From: Bombyx mori
Taxonomy: Eukaryota; Arthropoda; Insecta; Lepidoptera; Bombycidae
Assembly (NCBI RefSeq): GCF_030269925.1
Contig: NC_085128.1
Span: 10,046,501-10,110,500 of the forward strand
Length of the DNA stretch: 64,000 bases
Reading direction: 5' to 3'
The notes under the pieces are model-generated. The model had not been told where the DNA came from and ran no database searches. It saw only the letters and a program-made list of their open reading frames with translations. Positions 1 to 11,300 of the stretch are shown piece after piece. Both the position numbers and the translations under genes were made by a program. Positions within the stretch are counted from its first letter, which is position 1. Each line of letters opens with the position of its first letter.

Positions 1-904
1 GTGGAAGTAACGGAATGTAAGTGGTTGTGAGGTTTTAAGGTATGTATGGAAAGTAATTCATTTATGAAGGTCAGGTTAGCGTTATTCTTTTTTGGTATTA
101 AATTATAGACGGAGAAAAATGTGTGCAAGTGTTGAGGGGGTGTGTTGGAGTTTGTATATTAAATGTAATGGCAGGCAACACTTGACACTTGATTAGATTT
201 CGAATATTGGAATTATTTTAAATGTTTTAAAAAACAGATCATTGTATTCTCGTAAGAAAATGTCAGTTACTTCTCATCTAGACACGGCATGAAAAACATG
301 TAATAGTTTTATAAAAAATATAAAGATAAAAATTGTATAATGGTGTAAAAGTGTTAAAGCTATCTGCAATATAATTATAATGAAGCAGTTGTGTTTTTAA
401 ATAGCCCCTCATCAACCTAAAGAACCCAATCCTCAAATTTAACCGTCCAACAAAACTGAAGCAATTCCAGAACCAATCGAGAGTTTTTACACCACGTCAA
501 TATCGGTAATTACTTACTAACTCATGTGTTAGAATTACTTAGAAGGAGCTCGTGAAATCCACTCTCGTGGTACCTACTACTGACTCGTCCACGTTGTTGC
601 AAAGTATTTGATGTCAGTGCTGAACAAGATGTCGTTCCGCGACTATGTTACGTTAACGTTTATTATGTGCTTGGAGAAAACAGTTTTTTATAAATAAATC
701 GATTGCGTCATCGACTGTACGTCGTATAAAACTCGAACTGGAAATGCCGAAAACAAATTGTTAAGAACCTAGGAGCTGATTTTACGAATACCTACACAAA
801 GCGTCCCGCGTAAGCTTTGATACAGCTCCTGATGAAAATAAAAATTATTGCTTATGTTGTTCGTCATTATCGTATAAACGTAATACAACCCATGATAATA
901 TTAA
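1..904. other. AT-rich intergenic sequence, nothing recognised
   Basis: I see no open frame with recognisable motifs, no tRNA-like box pair and no repeat that recurs elsewhere in the window. The left edge may be intergenic or intronic to a gene outside the window. Confidence 0.5.
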
Positions 905-912
905 GTTATAGG

Positions 913-1316
913 CAGGGACGTCTTAAACTAGGATGGGGCCCTTGGGCACACAAGAATTTGAGGCTCTTTTGGAAAGTAAAAAAAGCGAATTATAATCATT
1001 TTTTTACTGAGTTTGAGACCATTTATTATAGGTAAACAAATACAGTATGATATAATATGTCATTAATGATATTAGAATGCTGCTGGTTTTTTTGGTTACG
1101 ATTTCGATAACGGTTTCTTTCGGGATTTCTGTTGAGCAAAATCTTCTATCATAGTCATAGTATATGCCTTGTAAATACCTTCTGATTACTGATTTGTGAA
1201 AAAAGTGTAATGTGCCCGACAAGAATGTTTTGAGAATAAACGTGTGAGAGAAATTGTCGGTCTTTCGGGGGCCCTGGGCACGGGCCCAGTGTGCCCTTAT
1301 GGTAAAGACGGTATTG
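913..1316. mobile_element. Non-autonomous hAT-like DNA transposon (MITE) with 8-bp target duplication
   Basis: A 404-bp segment is flanked by a perfect 8-bp direct repeat, GTTATAGG, at 905-912 and 1317-1324. Its ends are imperfect inverted repeats: the left end begins CAGGGACGTCTT and the reverse complement of the right end begins CAATACCGTCTT, each followed by a GGGCCC-rich stretch with a GGGCAC core. An 8-bp duplication with CA...TG ends is the signature of the hAT superfamily. The interior has no transposase-like frame, so the element would depend on a transposase made elsewhere. The duplication and ends are directly visible; the superfamily name is inferred. Confidence 0.72.
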
Positions 1317-1624
1317 GTTATAGGTCAACGCAAACTGTACCTACATCACCAGGGCAGTATCCAAAAACTGGCTATTGGCTTTAGCGCCCTTATTCTTGTG
1401 AACCGGGAACCTGATTGTACCTGCATCTGACACAAGGTGACCGGTGTACAGTGACGATAAAGCTGAACAAGTTTAACAATCACCAGCGTAAGTGTAGTAA
1501 TGACGATACAGAACAATATTAATGATGACTGTAAGCTATAATATGTGATTATTTAAAGTTATACTTGACGAATTTATTTGTTAATAAAAAATAGGTCCAC
1601 ATTTGAACAAAAAGACCGATAATT

Positions 1625-1790
1625 ACTGGTGGCGAGGCGACCTTTCCAGCTTCACCAAGACCGATGGACGAGCTCGGGCTCAGCCAAGAACCAACTAACC
1701 GGCACCTCCTAAAGAATCCTAACAGTTCAGGAGCAGATACTTTACATCGGATCACGACCCTGCGGAGATCCAACGAGAAGATATCGAGCT
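1625..1790 (-). mobile_element. Degenerate Jockey-clade 3' untranslated tail
   Basis: Read on the minus strand, this resembles the 3' UTR of the Jockey element at 47459-47650: a GATCCGATG-type block, then GGCTGAGCC, then CTGGAAAGG, then GCCACCAGTAAT. It is strongly diverged, has no poly(A) and no coding part. Confidence 0.5.
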
Positions 1791-1924
1791 GATATTAAGG
1801 ATATTATTATTTTATTCGTACAGATTGGGCTAAGCTACAGTTGCTAATTGGTAAAGATAACTTTTTTCTTACAGGTCAGATTAAAGTTAGTTTTTCATGG
1901 AGCCCTAACTACTAACTCGCTGCC

Positions 1925-2095
1925 AACTTTACGCATCGTCGCCTACATCAGCCCGCGCTGAATTACTGCCGGATCTTGCTGTTAACAAATCCCATTCCTC
2001 CTGGCTGCTCCCGTGCTCACCCACATGTCTCGGTGAAACCGGAAAGACCTTCGGGTCACTAGTACCTCCACTAATACCTCGTCCCAAGCAAGTCG
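1925..2095 (+). mobile_element. Degenerate Jockey-clade 3' untranslated tail, opposite orientation
   Basis: The plus strand carries the Jockey-tail word series GCCGGATCTTGCTGTTAACA, CCCATTCCTCCTGGCTG, GCTCACCCACATGTC and GGTGAAACCGGAAAG in the order seen at 47485-47630. It is diverged and lacks a poly(A) tail. Together with the minus-strand relic at 1625-1790 it forms an inverted pair of old insertions. Confidence 0.55.
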
Positions 2096-2249
2096 GTCTC
2101 TTTGGTCAAAGGTATATAAGTGAATATAAATAACCGATATGTAGTCGTTTGTATAAAAATATTAAACGATTAGGTCAATTATTAGCCATTTATTTTTATA
2201 TATATTTAAGTAAGATATCAACGTTTTGTTTTTAATAAAAGTCCTTTTT

Positions 2250-2515
2250 TCACTGCTTCACGGCAGAAATAGGCAGGTTGGCGGTACTTACTCGTGCAGA
2301 CACACAAGACGTCCTACCATCAGTAATTATACAAATTATAATTTTGCGGATTTCATCTTTATTACACGATGGTATTCCTTCACCGTGGAAGTCAATCGTG
2401 AACATTATGTAAGTACGTATTTCATTGGAAAAATGGCGATATTTGAACACTGATGCATCACTACATACGAATACACCGGACGTCTTATCCTTTAGGCCAG
2501 GACGACTTCACGTTT
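2250..2515 (-). mobile_element. Bm1 SINE with its tRNA-derived head, 3' truncated
   Basis: In the minus-strand sense the copy begins near 2515 with a tRNA-like head: GAAGTCGTCCTGGCCTAAAG followed by a GATAAGACGTCCGG block (A-box-like) and a TCAGTGTTCAAAT B-box-like segment near 2450. It then runs through the linker and the ATTATAATTTG motif into the Bm1 body (GTAGGACGTC, then GCCGTGAAGCAGTG) and breaks off at 2250. Most other copies in the window are 5' truncated at the ACTGGTGGTAGG motif, so this one shows the longer structure of the family. Confidence 0.75.
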
Positions 2516-3669
2516 CGGAAGAAATTAAAAATAAACAAAAGATCAAATTATTGGATAAACTTATCACAGCAGTGATGTCTTATGCTTTTCACGTTTTTTA
2601 AAAGACCTTTTTTTGTTATTCATTGGATTTTGGCTTCTTGATTTTTTCTTCTTCTGAGCTATAATTATAATAGCAGCAATTATATAATAAGGCCCATTTT
2701 TTTCTGGAAATTCAATAGGTCATCACAACATAATCGTACTTCGCGATACCTCAGTCATGTCACGCTAGATTCACCGAACGAGTAAGTGAGCTCACGGGCC
2801 TTTAATCTGATGAAGTTCCTAACACCATCCCTAGAAAGAGCAGTGCTTCGTAGAATCTACCAGCAGTGGGCTTAGTGAGTATTTTACCGTTCGCGATAAC
2901 ATAAAAGTTAAATCAAAGTGTGGAGTTGGAACGTTACCCGCTGGGGGCGCTGTTCCAACTGCATACAATTTGAGTTACTTTTACGTTACCTATCGAGAAT
3001 AGTATATCTTCCAATTTGATATTTAAACAAAAACGATTTACAGAGAAGGCGTTACGGAGTAGTGAGTACGTAGTTCATGGCCTGTATGCACTCGCACACG
3101 GAATATGAACATTCGCAGGAATACCATGTTCGTTGAGACATTTTCTGCTTCCACGACATGATTTATTTGTACGTATGTATTTTGCAGGATTACAACAATT
3201 ATTACCTTCCAACACTACATGACGATCACGACCACTCTGTCAAGAGTGACACGACTGAGAAGAAGAAGAAATTTTGCAGGAACAGGATGGTAACTTAGAC
3301 TCTAGGTGAGTGAGTGTCACGACAAGAGAATGCTCAAAGGTTGTGGGGTTTTCCCCTCTCCAGTGATGTTCTTTAGTCAACTTGCTCATCCTAGGATTTA
3401 ACGGTAGACTATGCTATACTGTTGGATATTCTGACGTTTTAGTGACACGAATGTCTGAAACATATTTCAGTACGGTATTCAATCGGATGTAAAAGCATTG
3501 AATAATATAGTAAATAGATTGGTGTTACGATAACCTTTTGTCTGTAAATACCAACAAAACAGGAAGGGATAATTTATAAGACTACTTAAGTTAATAGATA
3601 AGCCTTTGGTATATATTAGAGTACATGGGACTAAAGTTACTATATTGGATCTGATCTGTATAGTACGAT
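2516..3669. other. Intergenic sequence, nothing recognised
   Basis: AT-rich sequence with scattered short frames. I see no known motif and no second copy in the window. Confidence 0.45.
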
Positions 3670-3800
3670 GAACAAGCCTCTGATTATGTATGGGCTGTGG
3701 CAAAGAACAAAGCTTGAGACATGTCAATCGTCCTTGAGGAAATTAAAGAGACTGGCTTGCATGATTATAACAAGTATCCCCTTTTGAGAACTCGGCCGAT
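3670..3800 (+). pseudogene. Relic of a non-LTR retrotransposon ORF2 (C-terminal region)
   Basis: Around 3676-3775 the plus strand reads PLIMYGLWQRTKLET, then SLRKLKRLACMIITSI, before a stop. This resembles the region after the reverse transcriptase in I/R1-like elements, where a tyrosine-rich W(W)xR segment is followed by LxKLQRLACLxITG. The block is short, interrupted and has no detectable 3' tail. The clade assignment is weak. Confidence 0.35.
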
Positions 3801-4074
3801 TGTAAATTAATATTATTGGCCAAATTACATCCTAAAACATAAATTTTATTTATAATCTTTGTTTTTCTAGGTATATTTTGTAAATTCAATTGTCAATTGA
3901 GAATGGCTCCATCGATTTTTGTTCTTTACGTTCGTAAATGTCAGAACAAATATTCCTAGAATTATTTAAAAATTTTATGAAATTAATCAGCAATATTTTC
4001 TTTATACATTTGCGGGTACTACTCGGTAATTTATAAAAAGATAATAATGAAAATAAAAAAGAAATCTGATCGAT

Positions 4075-4080
4075 TTTATT
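4075..4080 (-). terminator. Polyadenylation signal of NDUFB7
   Basis: A canonical AATAAA on the minus strand lies 41 bases after the NDUFB7 stop codon. It is the first one downstream of the gene. Use of this site is inferred. Confidence 0.6.
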
Positions 4081-4120
4081 TACATATTTAACACCATTAA
4101 CTACACTTGTCTTCAATGAT

Positions 4121-7100
4121 TTAGGCAGTAGCACTAATCCGATTTTCCCGTACTCTAAGGCGACGTTCCCGTTCAAATTCCTTCATACGTAAAACGTAAC
4201 TGAAATTAAAAACATCGATGCATTAACAAAGTACGAAAATATTTCATTTTATACATAGATTTAATTGTAAATCGGCAGGCTCCACAAGTTTTGTTGCTTG
4301 GTATAAGGGATGTTGGACAGTCGAACAAACTAAAGACTGCTATTTTTACACGATCCACGTCTGAGCCTCACGACAGAATTTGAGTGAGGCAGGCAAGAAA
4401 AGTAAAGCGTTAGGTGCGGAGATCATTACTTAAATTACACACGATTAGAGTTAACATTCAAATGTGCACTTAAGTTTGATGACAATACTAATTTATTCGA
4501 AGTCGCCGTGGCCTAATAGTCCGAGAGCTGGCACCAATTTTTATGTAGGTATTTGAGGCAAGCTGAAAACTTGGTCCATACCTCTCCTGATACACCCTAA
4601 TTCGGAACTACAGACCTGGCTGGTAAGTAGCGGTGCTAAATAAAGCCTTAATTTTTTTTTTTCAAAATATATTTGAGTATCACTTATTACAGTATACTGG
4701 GTGATCCATTGAACCACGACATGATACGAAAAACGTGTCTCAACGTGGGTGACACCATGGGCTCTGTTAACCATTTACACTAGGATAGTCCTGTCCATTT
4801 ATAGTAACTTAAAAAAAGTAATTTGTTTAACCAAGATATTCCTTTTTTAGAAAATATGATACCCTGAAATCCTCCCAAAATTGTTACAATTTGTGAAATT
4901 TAATATTGAAATAATCATGTCCATAACAATTTAAAAATACTAGAGGTGAAGTCTTATTGAGATTGAGCCACTTACTCTTGTTGTTCGCAATTCAAATAAT
5001 TGTGTTTCTCATGGGCGCATCGATAAAGAAGCGGCATTTCTTTATAGCGACAAACTTGATAGTCCAGTAAATAGTGAGCGCAGTAGTCTCTATATTTATT
5101 GGGTATACGAGCCGAAATAAGATCTTCTTCCTTAGCAATCATTTCTACAAAAAAGAAAACATATTCAAAATAGTAGAATTATATTTATTATACTAGCGAC
5201 CTGCCCTCGCTTCAGTTCGGGAACTGTAATTTATTATTGTTCTTATTGAATTTTCTTTTATACAATTTTGGTCTTGACAATAACAAACACAATAAAAAAG
5301 AATGTTATAAACAAAATATTTAATTTTTCCCCTTCATACTCATTGTTCACAATTTGGCCGGTAATTGCTTACACATTAAAGATAGATATATGCTGTCACA
5401 GGCTTTTTTGTAGGAAGATTTAAGATAAACATTTCCATCATATATATGGAATTGTTGGTAGTTGGCAGACTTCTTCATACTAATTTGATGCTTATCATTA
5501 TACTTTAGATAATTCACATTGTATCTTTATAAATTATAGCCTGTGTTATTCTGGTGTGTTGTAAGCTACATTATTGTACAGTTTCATAGTATTAGTAGGA
5601 CAGACAGTTTGTAAGTTTTTTGTCGTCTTTAGGCACCTATTCAGTTATTATTTTTGTAGACCTGAGATGTTTATTTATCATCTGGCTTTTCACATATCCT
5701 CCTGTGCTTCTTAAGCCCTTTACATTCCTTCCTTCAAACAAAATTTGTGGTGAATATTCAGCAGTACACAGTGGTTTGGCTGTGCTCCTGGCATTGCTGA
5801 CATCCATGAGTAACAGTAACCACTCACCATCAGGTAAGCTGCATGCTCATTTGCCCACAAGGGCAATAAAAAAGAAACAAGAAATGATTATGAGCTTATT
5901 TAAATCTTTTCTTGTCCTTACAGTAAGTCAGACAGTTTTCAGTAGTAAGTTTTAGAACACATCTCTTAGATCTCTCTGTACGCAAAATAGTGTATTTATT
6001 CATCATCTAAAAAAAATTGGAAGGTGTGGTTTATTAATGTATAATTTTCAGTAAATAGCACTTTTGCCACTTTAAATAAAACAACTTGTAAATGCTCACC
6101 CTAACATTACTTATTTCCATTTTATTATTGAATATTGCTAACTGGCAATTTTTTTATAGAAACAGCACTCCAATACTCACAAATAACAACTTTGTTTTTG
6201 TTGATGAACAAAATGTCAGAAGTAAAAGGATATGTAATATACACAAGGATAAACTGAAAGTAGTTTTAATTATAATTATGACTCAAGAAAGAGACAACTA
6301 AAAACTGTTTGATACTTGACAACTGTAAAGTAAATTTATTATAACATTTAAGATTACATCTTCAGTAGTCTTTAATCATAGATTCACTTTCTGGGACATA
6401 TTCATCATGTTTTATTGAAATTAGAAGTGAGAAAATCAAGTTAGCAATTACTTGAGCTTTAAATATGACATTATTTAGCATGCATGTAAAGAAATTTAAA
6501 ATTGGTGCCTAATTAAAATATTATTTTAACATCAAATAAAAATAACATTTCTTATCCGTTGTGTTTGAATCTGGACTGTCTAAGAAAGAATCTAACTTTT
6601 ACAGCATTAATGTTGAGACAAGGTGTACAGACTGTAATGAAAATAATATTGAAGAGAAAGTTCATGGGCAGATTGGTAATGAGATTCTTCTTGAAGTTGA
6701 AAATTCTTAAGTTTAGCCTTTTATACCGATCATCCGCATAGAGTTATGAAGGCGAATATTATGTAGTAAAATTCTTACTAGGCCTCACTCACCGTATATC
6801 ATAGAATTTACATAAACAGATATGCCTTCTATCAAGAAAATATTTAATTGGAATAAACTAAAATTCTTTATCTAATTTTAGCTTTGCGTTTAAATACGAT
6901 TTTGTAAACAAAACATTATAACCTAGGATCATTATGTAACTACGTATGAAATCCTTTAATCAAATTTTAGTAATTTAAAGGTAAAACTTTATCTTTTAGT
7001 ACGTGACGTTAAAGAATAATTGCTAATTATGTACAAAAAAATGTACCTCGTTGTTTTCTTTCGTATTGAAATCCAGCTTGAGGGTCAAAAGTAGGATTAT

Positions 7101-7155
7101 CGTCTGAATTCAGGTCCACAGAGCGAGCATGATATCCTCCCATAATTTGCCCCAT
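4121..7155 (-). CDS. NDUFB7: NADH dehydrogenase [ubiquinone] 1 beta subcomplex subunit 7 (three exons)
   Basis: Accessory subunit of the membrane arm of mitochondrial respiratory complex I, on the intermembrane-space side. Exons on the minus strand are 7155-7047, 5144-4976 and 4199-4121, with GT-AG introns and consistent phase, giving 118 residues ending in TAA. The start ATG lies in a strong context (CCACCATGG) and is followed by Gly2, which in mammalian NDUFB7 is myristoylated. The family hallmark is the twin CX9C motif: Cys58/Cys68 in the block DYCAHYLLDYQVC and Cys79/Cys89 in the block CAHEKHNYLNC. These form two disulfides and mark a Mia40-type import substrate, so no presequence is expected. 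The basic-acidic helix YVLRMKEFERERRL follows at 94-107, as in homologues. Length fits the family (about 115-137). No exon was long enough to stand out as an open frame. Intron 1 (1.9 kb) holds repeats. The gene is divergent from U2A'. Confidence 0.93.
4503..4542 (+). repeat. Fragment of a tRNA-headed SINE
   Basis: The segment GTCGCCGTGGCCTAATAG followed by CGAGAGCTGGCACCAATTTTT matches the A-box region of the tRNA-derived SINE heads seen at 2450-2515 and 34414-34530, and stops soon after. It lies in NDUFB7 intron 2. Confidence 0.35.
5191..5440 (+). repeat. Lep1-like interspersed repeat in NDUFB7 intron 1
   Basis: It opens with CTAGCGACCTGCCCTCGCTT, the same opening as the repeats at 15633 and 56917, and continues with an AT-rich body containing an ATATGCTGTC block like that of the 32062 and 61131 copies. 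No coding potential. The family name is inferred from the characteristic opening of lepidopteran non-autonomous Helitron-type repeats. Confidence 0.5.
5765..5875 (+). mobile_element. 3' tail of a CR1-like non-LTR element
   Basis: The words GGTTTGGCTGTGCTCCTGGC, CATTGCTGACATCCATGAG, GTAACCACTCACCATCAGG and GGGCAATAAAAAAG follow the order of the 3' tail of the element at 35766-36205. This copy is 5' truncated to about 110 bp and sits in NDUFB7 intron 1, opposite to the gene. Confidence 0.65.
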
Positions 7156-8340
7156 GGTGGTAATGTATAGAATTAAGTTGTCACCAGATAAAATACTATT
7201 TTGTTATATTTATTGTAGTGTACGCTGTGTTTTAACACAAAAATCTTCAAACCGCAAGCATCAGCTGGGTTTAGCTTTTAAGGAATTTTATGACCTGGTA
7301 ACTGAGATCTTTAAGTCATGTCTTATTTTAATTTATATTATTCATATTTTTATGAAAAATGATATTATGGACTGAAATGAAATGAAAATGATTAATTTGA
7401 GACACTAATCAACTGGGATGAAATTAAATGAAATGAATTGAGATGATATGGGATGAAATATAATCTCAGTAAAATGGTGGTCATTTACAAGGATTTTTTC
7501 AGTGGACTTTTTTGGGGATCCCGAGAAGTTACGTCCAGTGGCTTTGTTTCTTTTTCCACATTTGTGCACTTTCACAGATATTAAACAGTTAATAAACCAC
7601 CATTATTACACATTTAAACCCGAAGAAACACTAAATAGACAAAATAAAACAAATCACACAACTTCATTTGTTTAATTAATTATAAAAAAATAACACAACA
7701 ATCTTTACAATCGAACATTAACGAACAAACGACGAACAAATAATAAAAATATAAAAAAATAAAAAAGGGGGTCAAATTTAGTGAGCCCTTTAGTACCCCG
7801 TAGTAAGTTGTAATTACTATACTAATCTATGGTGTAAGCTGCATAAGCTGTGTTGTGGACTTTTTGGCGGAAACGCGAGGAGTGAAGTTGTTTTATTTTG
7901 TCTATTTAGTGTTTCTTCGGGTTTAAATGTGTAATAATGGTGGTTTATTAACTGTGAAAGTGCACAAATGTGGGAAAATGAAACAAAGCTGCTGGACGTA
8001 ACTTCTCGGGATCCTCCAAAAAGTCCACTGAAATTTTTTTAGCATTTTATTGAGATTATATTTCATCCCATATCATCTCATTTCATATCATTTAATTTCA
8101 TCCCAGTTGATTAATGTCTCAAATTAATCATTTTCATTTCATTTCACTCCATAATATCACTTTTCATATAAATATGAATATAAATTAAAATAAGATATGA
8201 ATTAAAGGTCTCAGTTACCAGGTCATAATATCCCTAAAAAAAAAACTGTTGTGTGCAGTTGTGCACCCACTACTAAAAATTTTGATTTATGGAGATTGTG
8301 CTACATACTTTAATCTGTCGAATTACGAGAAATAGCAAAA
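7156..8340. promoter_or_regulatory. Shared divergent intergenic region of NDUFB7 and U2A'
   Basis: The start codons of the two divergent genes are 1185 bp apart, but all except about 123 bp on the NDUFB7 side and 97 bp on the U2A' side is taken up by the foldback element 7279-8243. Promoter elements must therefore lie in these short flanks or inside the foldback. I see no clear TATA box; no initiator could be assigned with confidence. Confidence 0.5.
7279..8243. mobile_element. Foldback element with inverted arms of about 370 bp
   Basis: The left arm (about 7279-7652) and right arm (about 7884-8243) are reverse complements over most of their length. Outer ends share TTATGACCTGGTAACTGAG; middle parts share the GAAAT-rich block and the GGATCC...AAGTTACGTCCAG (left) / CTGGACGTAACTTCTCGGGA (right) block; inner parts share CCCGAAGAAACACTAAATAG. 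The loop of about 231 bp (7653-7883) is AT-rich with no reading frame. The arms differ by small indels and substitutions. I cannot assign a superfamily, and no target duplication is clear at the ends. Confidence 0.8.
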
Positions 8341-11300
8341 ATGGTCAAACTTACAACGGAGCTCATACAAAACTCTATGCAATATATGAATCCTTGTAGG
8401 GACCGAGAACTGGATCTTAGAGGTTATTTTTCATAGATTGTTTACGGTAGAAATACAAAAGATGCGCCAAAGTTGACAAGAAATTACAATGATGTTTTGA
8501 AATTACCTGTCTTAAAAATGTTTCAGGTTATAAGATTCCACAAATCGAAAATCTGGGTGCTACGCTCGATCAATTTGATACGATAGACTTCTCGGACAAC
8601 GACATCAGAAAGCTTGACGGTTTTCCACTGCTAAAAAGGTTGAAATGTATTCTATTGAATAATAACAGGATCGTGTAAGTAAATATGGCATTGGTTCCTT
8701 TTAAATGTACTTGTCGCTAATGACGGATTAACCACCAGGTTGAGTAGACTTGAGTTTAACGTGAGAAGAAAACTGGCCCAGTTTTTTACAGAATGTTACT
8801 GAAACAAACAAAAAAACATACTACCTAAATGTTAAATTCGAACAACCAATTCAACATTTAAATATGTAATACCTTGGTTAAATATCTTATTGCTCAATAG
8901 CCTATAGCCTATTGGCAGTAAAGGTGTAAATTCACCAATGCTTGTCTTCCATGTAACTTATAAGAGATTAAACTGTTTTATCTTGTTAGAATAGGGCATT
9001 TTAGATAAAGAATATTTAAAACCAAAAACCCAAAAAACTTCCAATACAGATTTAGAGTTATTCTGCACATAGTGCTGCTTGTATTATAGAAGACGTCTAG
9101 TTTTGTAATATAGGTGCACAACATTTGTGACCTACAGTTACAGCTAACAACAATATATGTATTAAGGACTCAATATAAATATACTCATATATGTAAGATT
9201 GCTACATTTGCTAGTAGCTTAGATAGATGCTAGTAGCTTTGAGGCGCTATGCTACTATCACTGGTTGGGTTGGTGAGTTCATGGGGCTCAGCCTGGTGAG
9301 TTTGCTAACTTTCAAACTCAGTTGACTACAAGATATTTTAAAGAAACTCATGTATGATTCAGATAATAATTGTTTTTTTTTTCAGGAGGATAGGAGAGAA
9401 TTTGGAACATTATATACCAAATTTAGAGTCTGTGATTTTAACAAACAACAATATCTCAGAACTTGGTGATTTGGATCCATTAAGTACATTACCAAAGCTG
9501 CGAACATTATCACTCATGCACAATCCAGTTGCCAACAAAAACCATTATAGGTTGGTAAATGTTTTTTATTTAACACTCTTATATCCTGGACATTTTGCCT
9601 ATTTCTGGGCAATTGCTGAGGTCTTTGGCTGTTTTGTAGCACCAGTGTTTTGTCGAAATCCACAAAGAGAGAAAGACTGATAATTTTAAAAGCCTCTTGT
9701 GGAGTACTACCCTCACTGAGTTGGGCCCCCAAATACCAGACAAGCTCATTTGATTTAGAACAGGAAATGGATATTCAGATTGTCGACAATCTTATTCCCA
9801 TGCATTGTTTGGGGATCTATGGAGAGACTTTCTTTCATTTCATATTCTGCATTATGTTCCAGTGCTATTTAGAATTGCTTGTGATGATCTCAACATTTGT
9901 TTATTATCATTACACTGACCACTCACTGGAGTAGAGTTCATTCATATTACTAAGAATCACTACTATATTCATTCATAGTGCATTTCAAGATTTTGTTGCC
10001 CCATCCCTGTTTTACGAATTAACTACATGGTGTTTGGCTACAACATGTCTAGTTGTTCAGCAGTAATAGTTTACAGTGCCTGAGTTCTGGTAACCTTTAG
10101 TCTTTTTTTACTCAATATGGTTTGCGTGTTTAAACAAATAAAGTAGTAAAGTGCTTTATTCTAGTATATATATCACATGTTATTGTAATTGCAGGGCATA
10201 TGTGGCATTCAAAATGCCAGAGCTAAGATTATTGGACTTCAGGAAGATTAAACAAAAAGAGAGAGATGAAGCTAATACATTGTTCAAGAGTAGAAAAGGG
10301 AAAGAAATACAGAGGGAGATTGCTAAAAAAGCAAAGACATTTGTACCTGGTGGAAATATGCCTGATCCTAAAGTTACAAGTAAGCTATTGTTGTTAATTT
10401 GAATAGATACATTAATAAATACTGGAAACACTAATCAATTATTACCACAAATAAGTTGATAGTGTTTTATTAACAAAATTTTTAATCATTTATTCATTAT
10501 TTTAATCATTTTCAGCTTAATAAAAAAAAATCTTATTAATTAAAGTTAATTGCATACCACTAAGCCTTACGCTCTCCATATCCATTTCGTCAGTCGCCAT
10601 TCACAAATCTTAAGTTAGGTCTCTCGGTGGACATCTGCAGGCTGATGACATTTTAATTTTGCTTCAAAGATTCAAATTCAATGTGAATTTCATTCAATTC
10701 AAGCCCTTTTTTTTAATTATCTATTTCAGATCTTACACCTCAAGAAATCCATAAGATCCGAGAAGCAATCAAGAATGCATCATCCCTACAGGAGGTCGAA
10801 CGTCTGACAAGAATGTTGCAGTCTGGTCAGATTCCAGGGCAAAAACCTTTACAGCCCGTGACACAAACAAATGGTCAACGTAAGTATGATTTTTAAACTT
10901 TTGTATCATTAAGTTAAGACTAGCAATATATTGCTTTAACTTTAGTTCTTGCTATTAAAGAGGTATTTGTATTAAATTTCTCTACTAAATATCTGGCACA
11001 AATACATGATAATATGTATTATTAATATATCTTAATGACATTTTTCATTTACATCATATTTTATATATGTTTATAACATTTGACAAAAAAAAAGTTAATT
11101 AAATAAAACAAAGAAGTTTGAAACTCAAATTTTACCAATCTCTTTAGGCCTTACTAACCACAGTCCGGATCGAAGATGGAACGAAGTTGGTGAGGACATT
11201 AGAGAAATATATCAATCACAATTACTGCATCTATAGTCTTGTTATTATTAAAGAGCAAAAGTTTTTTTCATTTCAGCAGTTCAACAAGACAGCCACACTG

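Noticed and set aside
3886..4176. 96-codon minus-strand frame over NDUFB7 exon 3
   Set aside because: It is out of frame with the twin-CX9C protein; the spliced frame gives the family's conserved YVLRMKEFERERR helix and a stop at 4121.
9514..9934. Long frames on both strands around U2A' exon 3
   Set aside because: They run into the intron after the donor at 9551 and have no motif beyond the exon.
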